Positions 1 through 6,772 of a stretch of DNA of 8,021 nucleotides are shown piece after piece. The stretch is from Bacteroidota bacterium. GTDB lineage: Bacteria > Bacteroidota > Bacteroidia > Chitinophagales > Chitinophagaceae. Under the pieces are notes generated by a model. That model did not search any database and was not told where the DNA came from. It was given only the letters and a program-made list of their open reading frames with translations. Position numbers and translations under genes: made by a program. Numbering within the stretch: position 1 is the stretch's first letter; every line of letters starts with the position of its first letter. The DNA lies in assembly GCA_023390215.1 (NCBI GenBank), contig JAEWDG010000013.1, forward strand, positions 1-8,021. The letters run 5' to 3'.

Positions 1-1153
1 TGTCTGATGTGTCTTCTCTAACTAATATTCTAAACTTACCGTTAGGGCTAAGCGCGTTTTCAATCGCAACCACTTCACCACTGAAAGTTCCGTACGAAGC
101 TTTCGGCCATCCGCTAAAAACGATCGCTGGAAATCCATCAAACAAAAATCTTACTTTTTGATTACGCGCAATCAAAGGCATATCCATGGGTTCTATAAAA
201 AGTTCTACCACATAATTCGATGGGTTGGGGATGATCTCTGCGATCAGTTCAGATTCTTTGATGATCTCTCCCAGACCTGCTTTTGCCGCCCGTACAATCT
301 GGCCATCCTGCGGGGCCCGGATAAAATACATCCCGCTCCGGATAGAGTAGTTGCTGTACTGATTTTTAAGCTTCGCAACCTCCGCCTGGTTACCGGCTAA
401 CTGCGACATGGATTGAAACTGCTCGCCCTGAACCTTTGAAAGCTTTTCATTATACTCCTGGTTGAGGGCTTCTTTCTCAATTTCTGCGATCGTTAGCTCC
501 TGCCTGGTAATGCTGAATTTATTATCCGCGCTTATTTGTTTTGCCAGAGCATTCTGATATGCCTGGTTTCTTTGCTCCAGTTGCGTAAGCGACACGAGAC
601 CGCTGTCATACATTGCCTGCTGACGCCTGTACTGCTTCTCCGTAATTTTCAAGTCATTTGCTGCCGCAACAGCTTCCACGCTATCGCTCACCAGTTTACG
701 TTTCAACTGACGTATTTTATTCTCCAGCTGCAATTGTTTCGCAGAACGGTTTCCGGATAACGCGTTCATCTGGGCATCGGCAGCGCGCAATTTGTTTTCA
801 TAAAACCCAATGCCTTTCTGTTTCGCAGACAACTGTTCGGCTGTTCTGTCTATGAGCTGTGGATCCAGGTACTCTTCTTTGATTTCTGAAATTTGTACGA
901 TGGTATCTCCCTGCTTAACAAAATCGCCTTCCATTACATACCATTTCACAATTTTTCCGGGAATAACGCTGTTCAATTGCTGAGGCCGGTCTTCCTGCCG
1001 CTGCGTGGTTACCATTCCGCGTGCCCTGATGTTCTGTGTCCACGGAAGAAACAAAACAATCACCACTACGATCAGCATTCCCAAAGCCCAGTACTTTACG
1101 CGGCTGGTTTTATTGTACCGATAAATGGTTTCGTAAGCCTTAAGGATTTTCAT
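1..1153 (-). CDS. HlyD-family membrane fusion protein (periplasmic adaptor), C-terminus cut by window edge
   Basis: Adaptor subunit that would link an inner-membrane ABC exporter to an outer-membrane TolC-like channel. Translating the minus strand from the ATG at 1153-1151 gives 384 residues with no stop before the left edge, so the C-terminus lies outside; the family is usually somewhat over 400 aa. A short cytoplasmic N-terminus is followed by one membrane segment (about residues 22-38, WALGMLIVVVIVLFLPW). A first half-lipoyl segment lies at about 61-88 (VIPGKIVKWYVMEGDFVKQGDTI). A long, Gln/Glu/Lys-rich alpha-helical hairpin spans about 95-265, with a turn near 180-195 (MYDSGLVSLTQLEQ) as in the channel-contacting tip. 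The second lipoyl half is at about 277-305 (FIRAPQDGQIVRAAKAGLGE), then the start of the beta-barrel domain. The start codon lies inside the end of the upstream ABC exporter gene (14-base overlap), which indicates translational coupling. Family assignment is firm; the cargo is unknown. Confidence 0.93.
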   Translation of the reverse strand, partial: MKILKAYETIYRYNKTSRVKYWALGMLIVVVIVLFLPWTQNIRARGMVTTQRQEDRPQQLNSVIPGKIVKWYVMEGDFVKQGDTIVQISEIKEEYLDPQLIDRTAEQLSAKQKGIGFYENKLRAADAQMNALSGNRSAKQLQLENKIRQLKRKLVSDSVEAVAAANDLKITEKQYRRQQAMYDSGLVSLTQLEQRNQAYQNALAKQISADNKFSITRQELTIAEIEKEALNQEYNEKLSKVQGEQFQSMSQLAGNQAEVAKLKNQYSNYSIRSGMYFIRAPQDGQIVRAAKAGLGEIIKESELIAEIIPNPSNYVVELFIEPMDMPLIARNQKVRFLFDGFPAIVFSGWPKASYGTFSGEVVAIENALSPNGKFRILVREDTSD

Positions 1154-2828
1154 TCTTAATGTTTTTTATCATGCGCATGTTTCCTGATTTGTTCAGGAAC
1201 AAACACAGGTCGCATTTTTCAATAAAGTCTTTATCTGTTGTCGCGATGATCATGCTCGCCTGCCCGGCTTGTGTGAGCAGATAATTTTTTATCTGATCCT
1301 GAAATTGTTTTTCTAAACCATTCCAGGGTTCTTCAAGTAATAGCAAACGGGGCTTACTCAACAACGCCCTTATCAATACTATTTTTTTTGACGCATGTTC
1401 TGGCAGCTTTTTTCCTGTTGAGGCAAGGCGGGTATCAAAGCCCTTATCAAGAGACTGGATATAATTCGTAAGTCCGGTTATTGCACATAGCGCGCTGATT
1501 TCATCAAGGGAAACATCTTCCTGGCCCATGATCAGGTTATCCATCAGACTACCTTCAATAATATCCTGTTGGCTTACTGCGAGACCAATGCTTTTCCTTA
1601 AGGAGAAAACATCATAATTTTTTACCGGCACATCATTCAATAAAACGGATCCTGAAAACCCGGGATAACAACCAGCCACTAAGCGCAACAACGTCGATTT
1701 TCCAGAACCCTCTTCGCCATAAATACAAAGCTTCTCACCGGGTTTCAAATGAAAAGAGATATTTTCCAGGACAGGTTTATGACCCGGCTGATAACTAAAG
1801 CCAAGATTTTTTGCGCTAACGCTTAATCCTTCATTTGCATCAGGCAATACCAGCGTACCATTTTCATCCACATCCTTATCCAGTACCTGTTCCAGTTTTT
1901 CAACCGAGGTCAATACATCATAAACATTATCCAGCCGCACAATGAGTTTTTCAACTGAGCTGATAATGGTTAAAATAACGATCTCTGCAGCTACGAATTG
2001 GCCAACGTTTAATTGCTGATTCAGCAATAGGAGGGTTCCTACTATCAACATGGCAGTGGTGATAAGGGTTTTGAATATCACCAGCGTTTTGAATTGCAGT
2101 TGAAGAATGTTAAAATGCGCTGTGCGTGCTGTTAAATAGTTTGTTACGTGCCTGTCAGTTTGCTGCAATAAAAAGCTTTCGGAACGGATAAACTTCACGG
2201 ACCAAATTGCTCTGGCCATCTCCTGTAACCATGCTGCGGTATTGTATTTATAAGTACTCTCCTCAATACTTTTCTCGAGACCCCTGGTTCCTGAAAAATA
2301 AAGGATGCCGATAATGATCAGGCTCAGTAAAATACCAAAGGCTATAAATACAGGATGATAGAGTGAAAGCAGAATCAATCCAAAAATGATCTGAATGATG
2401 GCGATCGGAAAATCAAGTAATAATTTGGCAAGGCTTTTCTGAAGGGTTATTACTTCAAAAAACCGGTTGGTAAGTTCAGGCAGATAATAATTATCTACCG
2501 CCGATAATTTAAAGGATGGAATTCGCTTCGCTATATCGAAGGAATAGCGCACAAATATTTTCTGCTGGATCTTTTCGATGATCTGCATTTGCTTCACCTG
2601 CATAATACCTGCGGTAAAAACACAAAATACCACGAGAAGAATCAACAGAATGATGGACGCGGTGATCTGGTTGGTCATTGCGAAACCAACAAGACTTTGG
2701 ATGCCGATAGGAATGGATAAAAGGATCACACCGTTTATCAGTGCGAAAAAATATACGGCGCTTATTTCCTGCCCTTCAGCCTGGAGCAACCGGAATATGC
2801 GCCCTACAGGATTAACCTGCGTGCCCAT
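1140..2828 (-). CDS. ABC exporter, fused membrane and ATPase domains, degenerate signature motif
   Basis: Half-transporter of 562 aa, presumably a homodimer in the inner membrane, pairing with the HlyD-type adaptor whose gene overlaps its end. Residues 1-310 form the six-helix exporter domain; hydrophobic stretches are clear at about 27-50, 56-75, 138-157, 160-178, 252-270 and 276-292. There is no N-terminal C39 peptidase. The ATPase domain starts near 335. Walker A is intact (GEEGSGKST, 371-379) and the Q-loop Gln is present (SQQD, 419-422). The ABC signature, normally LSGGQ, reads LPEHA (475-479). Walker B is LLLLEE (495-500), with Glu replacing the usual Asp and the catalytic Glu500 kept. 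The D-loop is NGLE and the H-loop His is replaced by Thr531 (IIATTD). The frame is open and well composed, so this is not an obvious pseudogene. From memory, related Bacteroidota exporters share this kind of drift, so it is probably a subfamily trait. Substrate unknown. Confidence 0.92.
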   Translation of the reverse strand: MGTQVNPVGRIFRLLQAEGQEISAVYFFALINGVILLSIPIGIQSLVGFAMTNQITASIILLILLVVFCVFTAGIMQVKQMQIIEKIQQKIFVRYSFDIAKRIPSFKLSAVDNYYLPELTNRFFEVITLQKSLAKLLLDFPIAIIQIIFGLILLSLYHPVFIAFGILLSLIIIGILYFSGTRGLEKSIEESTYKYNTAAWLQEMARAIWSVKFIRSESFLLQQTDRHVTNYLTARTAHFNILQLQFKTLVIFKTLITTAMLIVGTLLLLNQQLNVGQFVAAEIVILTIISSVEKLIVRLDNVYDVLTSVEKLEQVLDKDVDENGTLVLPDANEGLSVSAKNLGFSYQPGHKPVLENISFHLKPGEKLCIYGEEGSGKSTLLRLVAGCYPGFSGSVLLNDVPVKNYDVFSLRKSIGLAVSQQDIIEGSLMDNLIMGQEDVSLDEISALCAITGLTNYIQSLDKGFDTRLASTGKKLPEHASKKIVLIRALLSKPRLLLLEEPWNGLEKQFQDQIKNYLLTQAGQASMIIATTDKDFIEKCDLCLFLNKSGNMRMIKNIKNENP

Positions 2829-2863
2829 AGCTTTTAATTTAAAATAATAAAATGGAGACAGCC

Positions 2864-3163
2864 TTAGATGGCCGATATATATGTTGCCTGGAAGGGATCA
2901 GGCGGAGGGGCTTCGTTGAATAGAAGAGGGCACTGAATTTTTCCTTGAGAAATAACAACAGGAGAAATTGATTCCACTTCCCGAACCAAATGGCTTGAAT
3001 AACTGATATAAAATTCTGAATCGCTGTCTTTTTTCTTGCTTTCTTTTTTCTGGTCTTCCGGATTCTCAACCAACGTGCAGGAGGTTTCTTTTAAGAAATG
3101 CTTCACCGGTAAAATATAAAATGACACCGCGATCATCAGAAATATGGAGAGCAGAATTCTCAT
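2864..3163 (-). CDS. Small protein with N-terminal hydrophobic segment, unknown function
   Basis: I do not recognise this 99-aa protein. It begins MRILLSIFLMIAVSFYILPV, one hydrophobic stretch of about 16 residues after a single Arg, which could be a signal peptide or a membrane anchor. A charged Lys/Glu/Asp-rich stretch follows (about residues 34-50, with QKKESKKKDSDSE), then a more ordinary C-terminal part with a Pro-rich patch (EAPPPDPF, 84-91). There are only two cysteines (29 and 78) and no lipobox or metal-binding pattern. It ends 35 bases before the ABC exporter start on the same strand, so it may be the first gene of that operon. The frame stays open upstream to another ATG at 3244 (126 aa), but that version would translate a strong hairpin at 3181-3212, and the hydrophobic N-terminus fits the start at 3163 better. 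That it is a real gene is likely but not certain. Confidence 0.62.
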   Translation of the reverse strand: MRILLSIFLMIAVSFYILPVKHFLKETSCTLVENPEDQKKESKKKDSDSEFYISYSSHLVREVESISPVVISQGKIQCPLLFNEAPPPDPFQATYISAI

Positions 3164-3180
3164 GAAGCCACAAAGAAAGA

Positions 3181-3212
3181 ACAGGCCGGGAATAGTTTCA
3201 TTCCCGGCCTGT
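3181..3212 (-). terminator. Strong hairpin terminator (or attenuator) between fabG and the small-protein gene
   Basis: A perfect 13-base inverted repeat, ACAGGCCGGGAAT at 3181-3193 and ATTCCCGGCCTGT at 3200-3212, with a 6-base loop. On the minus strand it is followed at once by TCTTTCTTTG, a T-rich but interrupted tail; on the plus strand there is no T-run, so it acts on minus-strand transcripts. It lies about 110 bases past the fabG stop and 17 bases before the ATG of the small-protein gene. The simplest reading is the fabG terminator; its closeness to the next start leaves attenuation or 5'-end protection possible. Confidence 0.7.
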
Positions 3213-3324
3213 AAAATATTTGTAAATTGTTCTCTTAAACTCAAGCCTGTTAAGCTTTTGCCGTTGAAGGACGAAATATGATTAAACAGAATAGCGGTTT
3301 CCGCTGCTTAATAAAAATTACCCG

Positions 3325-4080
3325 CTAAATATTCAAACCGCCGCAAGCGCTGATGGTTTGACCTGTTATGTAAGAAGAAAGATCGCTGGCAAGAAATAAA
3401 GCCACATTCGCGATGTCTTCAGGTGTTGCAAATTTTCCAAGCGGTATATCCGAAAGATATTTTGATGCAGCATCTCCATCTTTCAGATACGTGGTCATAT
3501 CGGTTTCAACAAAACCTGGAGCGATGGCATTAGACCGAATGTTCCTGCTGCCTAATTCCTTGGCTATGCTTTTTGTGAACCCGATGATACCTGCCTTGCT
3601 CGCAGCATAGCTGCTCTGTCCGGCATTTCCCATTTCGCCAATCACGCTGCTCATATTGATGATACTTCCGGATTTGGCCTTCATCATAGGACGAATAACC
3701 TGTTTCGTCATATTGAACACACTTTTCAGGTTAACATCTATCACTTCATCCCATTGTTCCGGAGTCATCCGCAGCAATAAATTATCTTTTGAAATGCCGG
3801 CATTGTTTACACATATATCTATCTTTCCAAAAGCAGCAACCACATCAGTAACCAGGGTTTCACAAGCCGCAAAATCCGCGGCATTCGCCTTTATCGACAA
3901 AGCCTTAACTCCAAAACTTTTTATTCTCTCTTCCAGGTCTTTCGCGCGTGCTGAACTGGAATCGCTCACATACGTTATAGCAACGTCGGACCCGTGCTCT
4001 GCGAATTTCAACGCGATTGCTTCCCCAATTCCACGAGCCGCCCCGGTAACAATTGCTGACCTGCCTTCAAGAAGTTTCAT
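3325..4080 (-). CDS. fabG: 3-oxoacyl-[acyl-carrier-protein] reductase (SDR family)
   Basis: Cytoplasmic NADPH-dependent reductase of the fatty-acid elongation cycle, turning 3-oxoacyl-ACP into 3-hydroxyacyl-ACP. It is 251 aa, the usual FabG length. The Rossmann cofactor motif TGAARGIG is at 12-19, the NNAG motif at 92-95, the active-site Asn at 117 (DVNLKS), and the catalytic Ser145, Tyr158 and Lys162 have the expected 13- and 4-residue spacing (SSYAASKAG). PGFVETDM at 188-195 is also typical of FabG. The C-terminus reads ISACGGLNI, where many FabG proteins have an Asp or Asn before GG. The ATG at 4080 puts the first motif at the normal distance. It appears monocistronic: 283 non-coding bases lie upstream and a terminator-like hairpin downstream. 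SDR paralogues are many, so another oxidoreductase role is possible, but the fit to FabG is very good. Confidence 0.93.
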   Translation of the reverse strand: MKLLEGRSAIVTGAARGIGEAIALKFAEHGSDVAITYVSDSSSARAKDLEERIKSFGVKALSIKANAADFAACETLVTDVVAAFGKIDICVNNAGISKDNLLLRMTPEQWDEVIDVNLKSVFNMTKQVIRPMMKAKSGSIINMSSVIGEMGNAGQSSYAASKAGIIGFTKSIAKELGSRNIRSNAIAPGFVETDMTTYLKDGDAASKYLSDIPLGKFATPEDIANVALFLASDLSSYITGQTISACGGLNI

Positions 4081-4363
4081 TCAATTAGTTTTTAGTAAAT
4101 ACAATTACGATCTTAATGATCCCGTAAATGAATTGTTATTGCAACGCTTGTAAAAACAAGTCATCAGCACATTCAGAACGGGTACGAAGATATTATCTCT
4201 CAGGAAATAAGTTCCGGGAACGCACAGTTATTTAATCGAATAGAGGATTTCAGGCAATGAGGTCTTGATAAATAATCCTTTCCTCAATTAGTTGATCAGT
4301 TTAAGCAGGCCTATTACCTGTCGCCATTTAAACATTTTTCGAAATAAATCCTGCTGCTTTTTT
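4081..4363. other. Non-coding gap upstream of fabG
   Basis: 283 bases between the GH3 stop and the fabG start, both on the minus strand, so it should hold the fabG promoter and any GH3 terminator. I find no exact TAnnTTTG box for the minus strand and no hairpin with a T-run. The only local structure is a 5-base inverted repeat with a 4-base loop (CTTGT-AAAA-ACAAG, 4147-4160), about 67 bases ahead of the fabG start, which could be an operator half-site pair or chance. A run of eight T on the plus strand (4358-4365) abuts the GH3 stop. No credible gene is present. Confidence 0.5.
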
Positions 4364-5869
4364 TTACTGCAGGTTTAATATTTCTTCAAGGATTTGACGG
4401 TCGTTGCTCAACCTTGGTATTTTGTGCTGGCCACCCATTTTATTTTTTGCATGGAGCCATTTGGCAAAACCTCCTTTGCTGATCTGCCTTACTACGGGAG
4501 GACCCAGGGCAATATTCTTGTGCCGTTTTGCTTCATAATCACTATTAAGTGATTTCAGGCTGTTGTCAAGCACATTTATGAACAATTCCATGTCTGCAGG
4601 AGGATGGTCGAATTCGATCAGCCATTCGTGTGCCCCGTTACGCTTTTCAGAAAAATAAACCGGAGCTGCCGTATAATCAGAAACCACGGCACCTGTTTTG
4701 GCGCTGGCCATGGCAATGGCATTATCAGCATTGTCGACGATCACTTCCTCTCCGAAGGCATTGATATAATGCTTCAGCCTTCCGCTTACTTTTATTTTAT
4801 AGGGATTGATTGAGGTGAACTTAACGGTGTCGCCTACCAGATATCTCCAGAGGCCACCCGTAGTAGAGATCACCAGTGCATAATTTTTAAATAACTCAAC
4901 ATCCTTAAGCCCCACGGTTTGCGGATTTGGCTTTCCATATTCTTCCACGGGCATAAACTCATAAAAAATACCATGTTCTGTAAACAATAACATTCCATCG
5001 TCATCCGGTTTTTCCTGGGCTGCGAAAAATCCCTCACTGGCATTGTATATTTCCAGGTAGTTGATGGGCTTCCCAATAATCCTGTCGAACTGCTCCTTAT
5101 ATGGCACGAAAGAAACTCCTCCGTTGATATAGAGTTCGAGGTGCGGCCAAACTTCCGCTATGGTTTTCTTTTGCTTTATTTCGAGTATGCGTTTCAGTAA
5201 GATAAGGGTCCAGGTAGGAACGCCTGCAAGAGAAGTAACGTTTTCATTAGCGGTACTCTGGGCCAGCTTCTCGATCTTATCCTCCCACTCATCCAGCAGG
5301 GCGATGCTTAATTCCGGCGTCCTCAACCAATGGCCCCAGAAAGGCGAATTCTGCATCAGTACGGCCGAAAGGTCTCCATATTGTACCATCTCATTCACCT
5401 GGCTTAGCTGATGGGAACCACCTACCACCAATCCTTTTCCCGTAAGGAGATCACTCGCCGGAAAATTTTTATAATAATTGGTAAGTACGTCTTTGCTCGA
5501 CTTAAAATGATTGTCATGCAGGCTTTCGTCGCTTACAGGAATGAACTTGCTTTTATCACTGGTAGTTCCACTGCTTTTTGCAAACCAGTTGATCGGAGTA
5601 TTCCAGAGAACATTCTCTTCTCCCTCCATCATCCGCGCGATGTAAGGCTGGATATCCTGATATTCATGGATAGGAACCGCCTGCTTGAACTGTTTTACCG
5701 AGAATAGCCGGTTGAATTTATATTTCCTCCCGAAAACCGTGTATTGAGCTGAAGTGACCAGATGCTGAAGTACCTCCCTTTGAGCGACAACGGGGTGGTT
5801 TGTCCAATTCTCGATGCGCCAGAGCCGCATGCGCGCCAGTTTGGATATCGCGGGAGAAAGTAGTTTCAT
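4364..5869 (-). CDS. GH3-family acyl-adenylating enzyme (GH3 auxin-responsive promoter family)
   Basis: A 501-aa member of the GH3 branch of the adenylate-forming (ANL) superfamily. Plant GH3 enzymes activate carboxylic acids such as auxin or jasmonate with ATP and join them to amino acids; the substrates of bacterial members are, to my knowledge, not established. Three ATP-binding motifs are clear: the P-loop-like KSSGTTSDKSKFIP (98-111), YNASEG (275-280), and GLWRYLVGDTVKF (339-351). The hinge region SGRLKHYINAFGEEV (362-376) and the C-terminal GGQHKIPRL (479-487) complete the family pattern, so the enzyme looks full-length and catalytically intact. There is no signal peptide or membrane segment, so it should be cytoplasmic. 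The start is 19 bases after the lptB stop on the same strand, which implies co-transcription and suggests a substrate linked to lipid or envelope metabolism; that link is inference only. Confidence 0.92.
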   Translation of the reverse strand: MKLLSPAISKLARMRLWRIENWTNHPVVAQREVLQHLVTSAQYTVFGRKYKFNRLFSVKQFKQAVPIHEYQDIQPYIARMMEGEENVLWNTPINWFAKSSGTTSDKSKFIPVSDESLHDNHFKSSKDVLTNYYKNFPASDLLTGKGLVVGGSHQLSQVNEMVQYGDLSAVLMQNSPFWGHWLRTPELSIALLDEWEDKIEKLAQSTANENVTSLAGVPTWTLILLKRILEIKQKKTIAEVWPHLELYINGGVSFVPYKEQFDRIIGKPINYLEIYNASEGFFAAQEKPDDDGMLLFTEHGIFYEFMPVEEYGKPNPQTVGLKDVELFKNYALVISTTGGLWRYLVGDTVKFTSINPYKIKVSGRLKHYINAFGEEVIVDNADNAIAMASAKTGAVVSDYTAAPVYFSEKRNGAHEWLIEFDHPPADMELFINVLDNSLKSLNSDYEAKRHKNIALGPPVVRQISKGGFAKWLHAKNKMGGQHKIPRLSNDRQILEEILNLQ

Positions 5870-5888
5870 GATATGGCGCTCAAAGCGG

Positions 5889-6647
5889 TTATTGAACCTG
5901 TTGGTACAGGTAATCTTTTCTTTTCAGTTCGAAATTGCGGCCCAGGTAAAGTCTTCTTACCTGTTCGTCACCTGCCAGCTCTTCTGCTGTTCCATGCTTG
6001 AAAATAGAGCCATCAATTAACAAATACGCCCGGTCGCAGATCGATAAAGTCTCATTTACATTGTGATCGGTAATCAATACCCCAATCTGCTTGAACTTCA
6101 ATTTAGCAATTATTTCCTGTATATCTTCAACAGCAATGGGATCTACACCTGCAAAGGGTTCATCCAGCAGGATAAACTTTGGGTCTACCGCCAGGGCCCG
6201 GGCAATTTCCGTTCTTCTCCGCTCACCCCCGCTCAGCGTATCTCCATTATTTTTCCTTACGTGCTGAAGCCTGAGTTCATTCAGCAACACTTCCAGTTTA
6301 TGTTTTTGTTCTGCTTTGGAAAGTCTGGTCATTTCCAGCACAGCGAGGATATTGTTCTCAACACTCAGTTTTCGAAATACACTGGCTTCCTGCGGAAGAT
6401 AACCGATTCCCATCTGCGCCCTTTTATACATCGGTAACTTGGTAATATCCTGATCATTGAGGTAAACTGAACCTTCATCGGGCTTTACCAGTCCAACCAC
6501 CTGGTAAAAAGAAGTTGTTTTACCGGCGCCGTTTGGCCCCAGCAATCCAACGATCTCGCCCTGGCTTACCTGAAAAGACACGTCTTTAACTACTGTACGG
6601 CTGCCGTAGGTTTTGTAGAGATTTTTAGTGTATATCGTGAGCTTCAC
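5889..6647 (-). CDS. lptB: LPS export ABC transporter ATP-binding protein
   Basis: Cytoplasmic ATPase of the LptB2FG complex, which pulls lipopolysaccharide out of the inner membrane and pushes it along the Lpt bridge to the outer membrane. At 252 aa it is slightly longer than the usual ~240. All nucleotide-binding motifs are intact: Walker [10 protein letters not shown] (37-45), Q-loop Gln86 inside the LptB-typical [19 protein letters not shown] (82-100), signature LSGGERRR (138-145), Walker B ILLDEP with Glu163 (159-164), FAGVDP (165-170) and H-loop His195 (ITDHNV). The start codon is GTG (6647-6645): an in-frame TAA lies nine codons upstream with no ATG between, and the next internal Met is residue 73, beyond Walker A. 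It is the first gene of a two-gene unit with the GH3 enzyme. The other Lpt genes are not in the window. Confidence 0.96.
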   Translation of the reverse strand: MKLTIYTKNLYKTYGSRTVVKDVSFQVSQGEIVGLLGPNGAGKTTSFYQVVGLVKPDEGSVYLNDQDITKLPMYKRAQMGIGYLPQEASVFRKLSVENNILAVLEMTRLSKAEQKHKLEVLLNELRLQHVRKNNGDTLSGGERRRTEIARALAVDPKFILLDEPFAGVDPIAVEDIQEIIAKLKFKQIGVLITDHNVNETLSICDRAYLLIDGSIFKHGTAEELAGDEQVRRLYLGRNFELKRKDYLYQQVQ

Positions 6648-6660
6648 TATCCGGTTTTTA

Positions 6661-6668
6661 CAAAAATA
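6661..6668 (-). promoter_or_regulatory. Bacteroidota -7 promoter box for lptB
   Basis: On the minus strand the bases read TATTTTTG, an exact match to the Bacteroidota sigma-70-type -7 consensus TAnnTTTG. It ends 13 bases before the GTG of lptB, which predicts a very short leader. I see no TTG at the expected -33 distance, so the call rests on the -7 box and its position. Confidence 0.55.
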
Positions 6669-6746
6669 AGCTTATGGCTGAATAGCCCTGATTGATTGTT
6701 GTTAAGATCCGTATTCTTTTACGATGGTTTTGAGGACTTGTTGAAC

Positions 6747-6754
6747 TAAGTTTG
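6747..6754 (+). promoter_or_regulatory. Bacteroidota -7 promoter box for metF
   Basis: TAAGTTTG matches TAnnTTTG exactly and ends 18 bases before the metF ATG at 6773. The nearest upstream TTG (6730-6732) is only 14 bases away, closer than the normal spacing, so the -33 element is unclear. The predicted transcript would begin around 6760, after the alternative TTG start at 6752, which supports the ATG as the true start. No SAM or B12 riboswitch fits in so short a leader. Confidence 0.55.
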
Positions 6755-6772
6755 CATAATTTTTTCAGCCTG

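Noticed and set aside
1140..2828. ABC exporter as a pseudogene because of its lost motifs
   Set aside because: The frame is intact over 562 codons, Walker A and the catalytic Glu remain, and it overlaps an intact partner gene, so function is more likely than decay.
3293..3305. AGCGG-TTT-CCGCT hairpin just after fabG as its terminator
   Set aside because: Only five pairs with a 3-base loop and no good T-run; the longer hairpin at 3181-3212 is a much better candidate.
3656..4153. Plus-strand 165-aa open frame antisense to fabG
   Set aside because: It mirrors the well-supported fabG gene on the opposite strand and its protein has no recognisable motif; long antisense frames are common over conserved genes.
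4311..4330. Small inverted repeat CAGG-CCTG as a GH3 terminator
   Set aside because: Four base pairs with no T-run on the minus strand; too weak.
4288..4335. Minus-strand 15-codon frame after the GH3 stop (starting MFKWRQ), followed in the same frame by further short open stretches up to fabG
   Set aside because: The frame is broken by at least two stops, is too short to judge, and the stop density is not clearly below chance. It could be gene remains, but I cannot support that.
4356..4366. Run of eight A on the minus strand at the GH3 end as a slippage or frameshift site
   Set aside because: The GH3 stop codon comes before nearly all of the run, so slippage there would not extend the protein, and the GH3 C-terminus already looks complete.
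6063..6437. Plus-strand 124-aa open frame antisense to lptB
   Set aside because: It lies wholly within lptB, whose motifs are complete, and its translation shows no family features.
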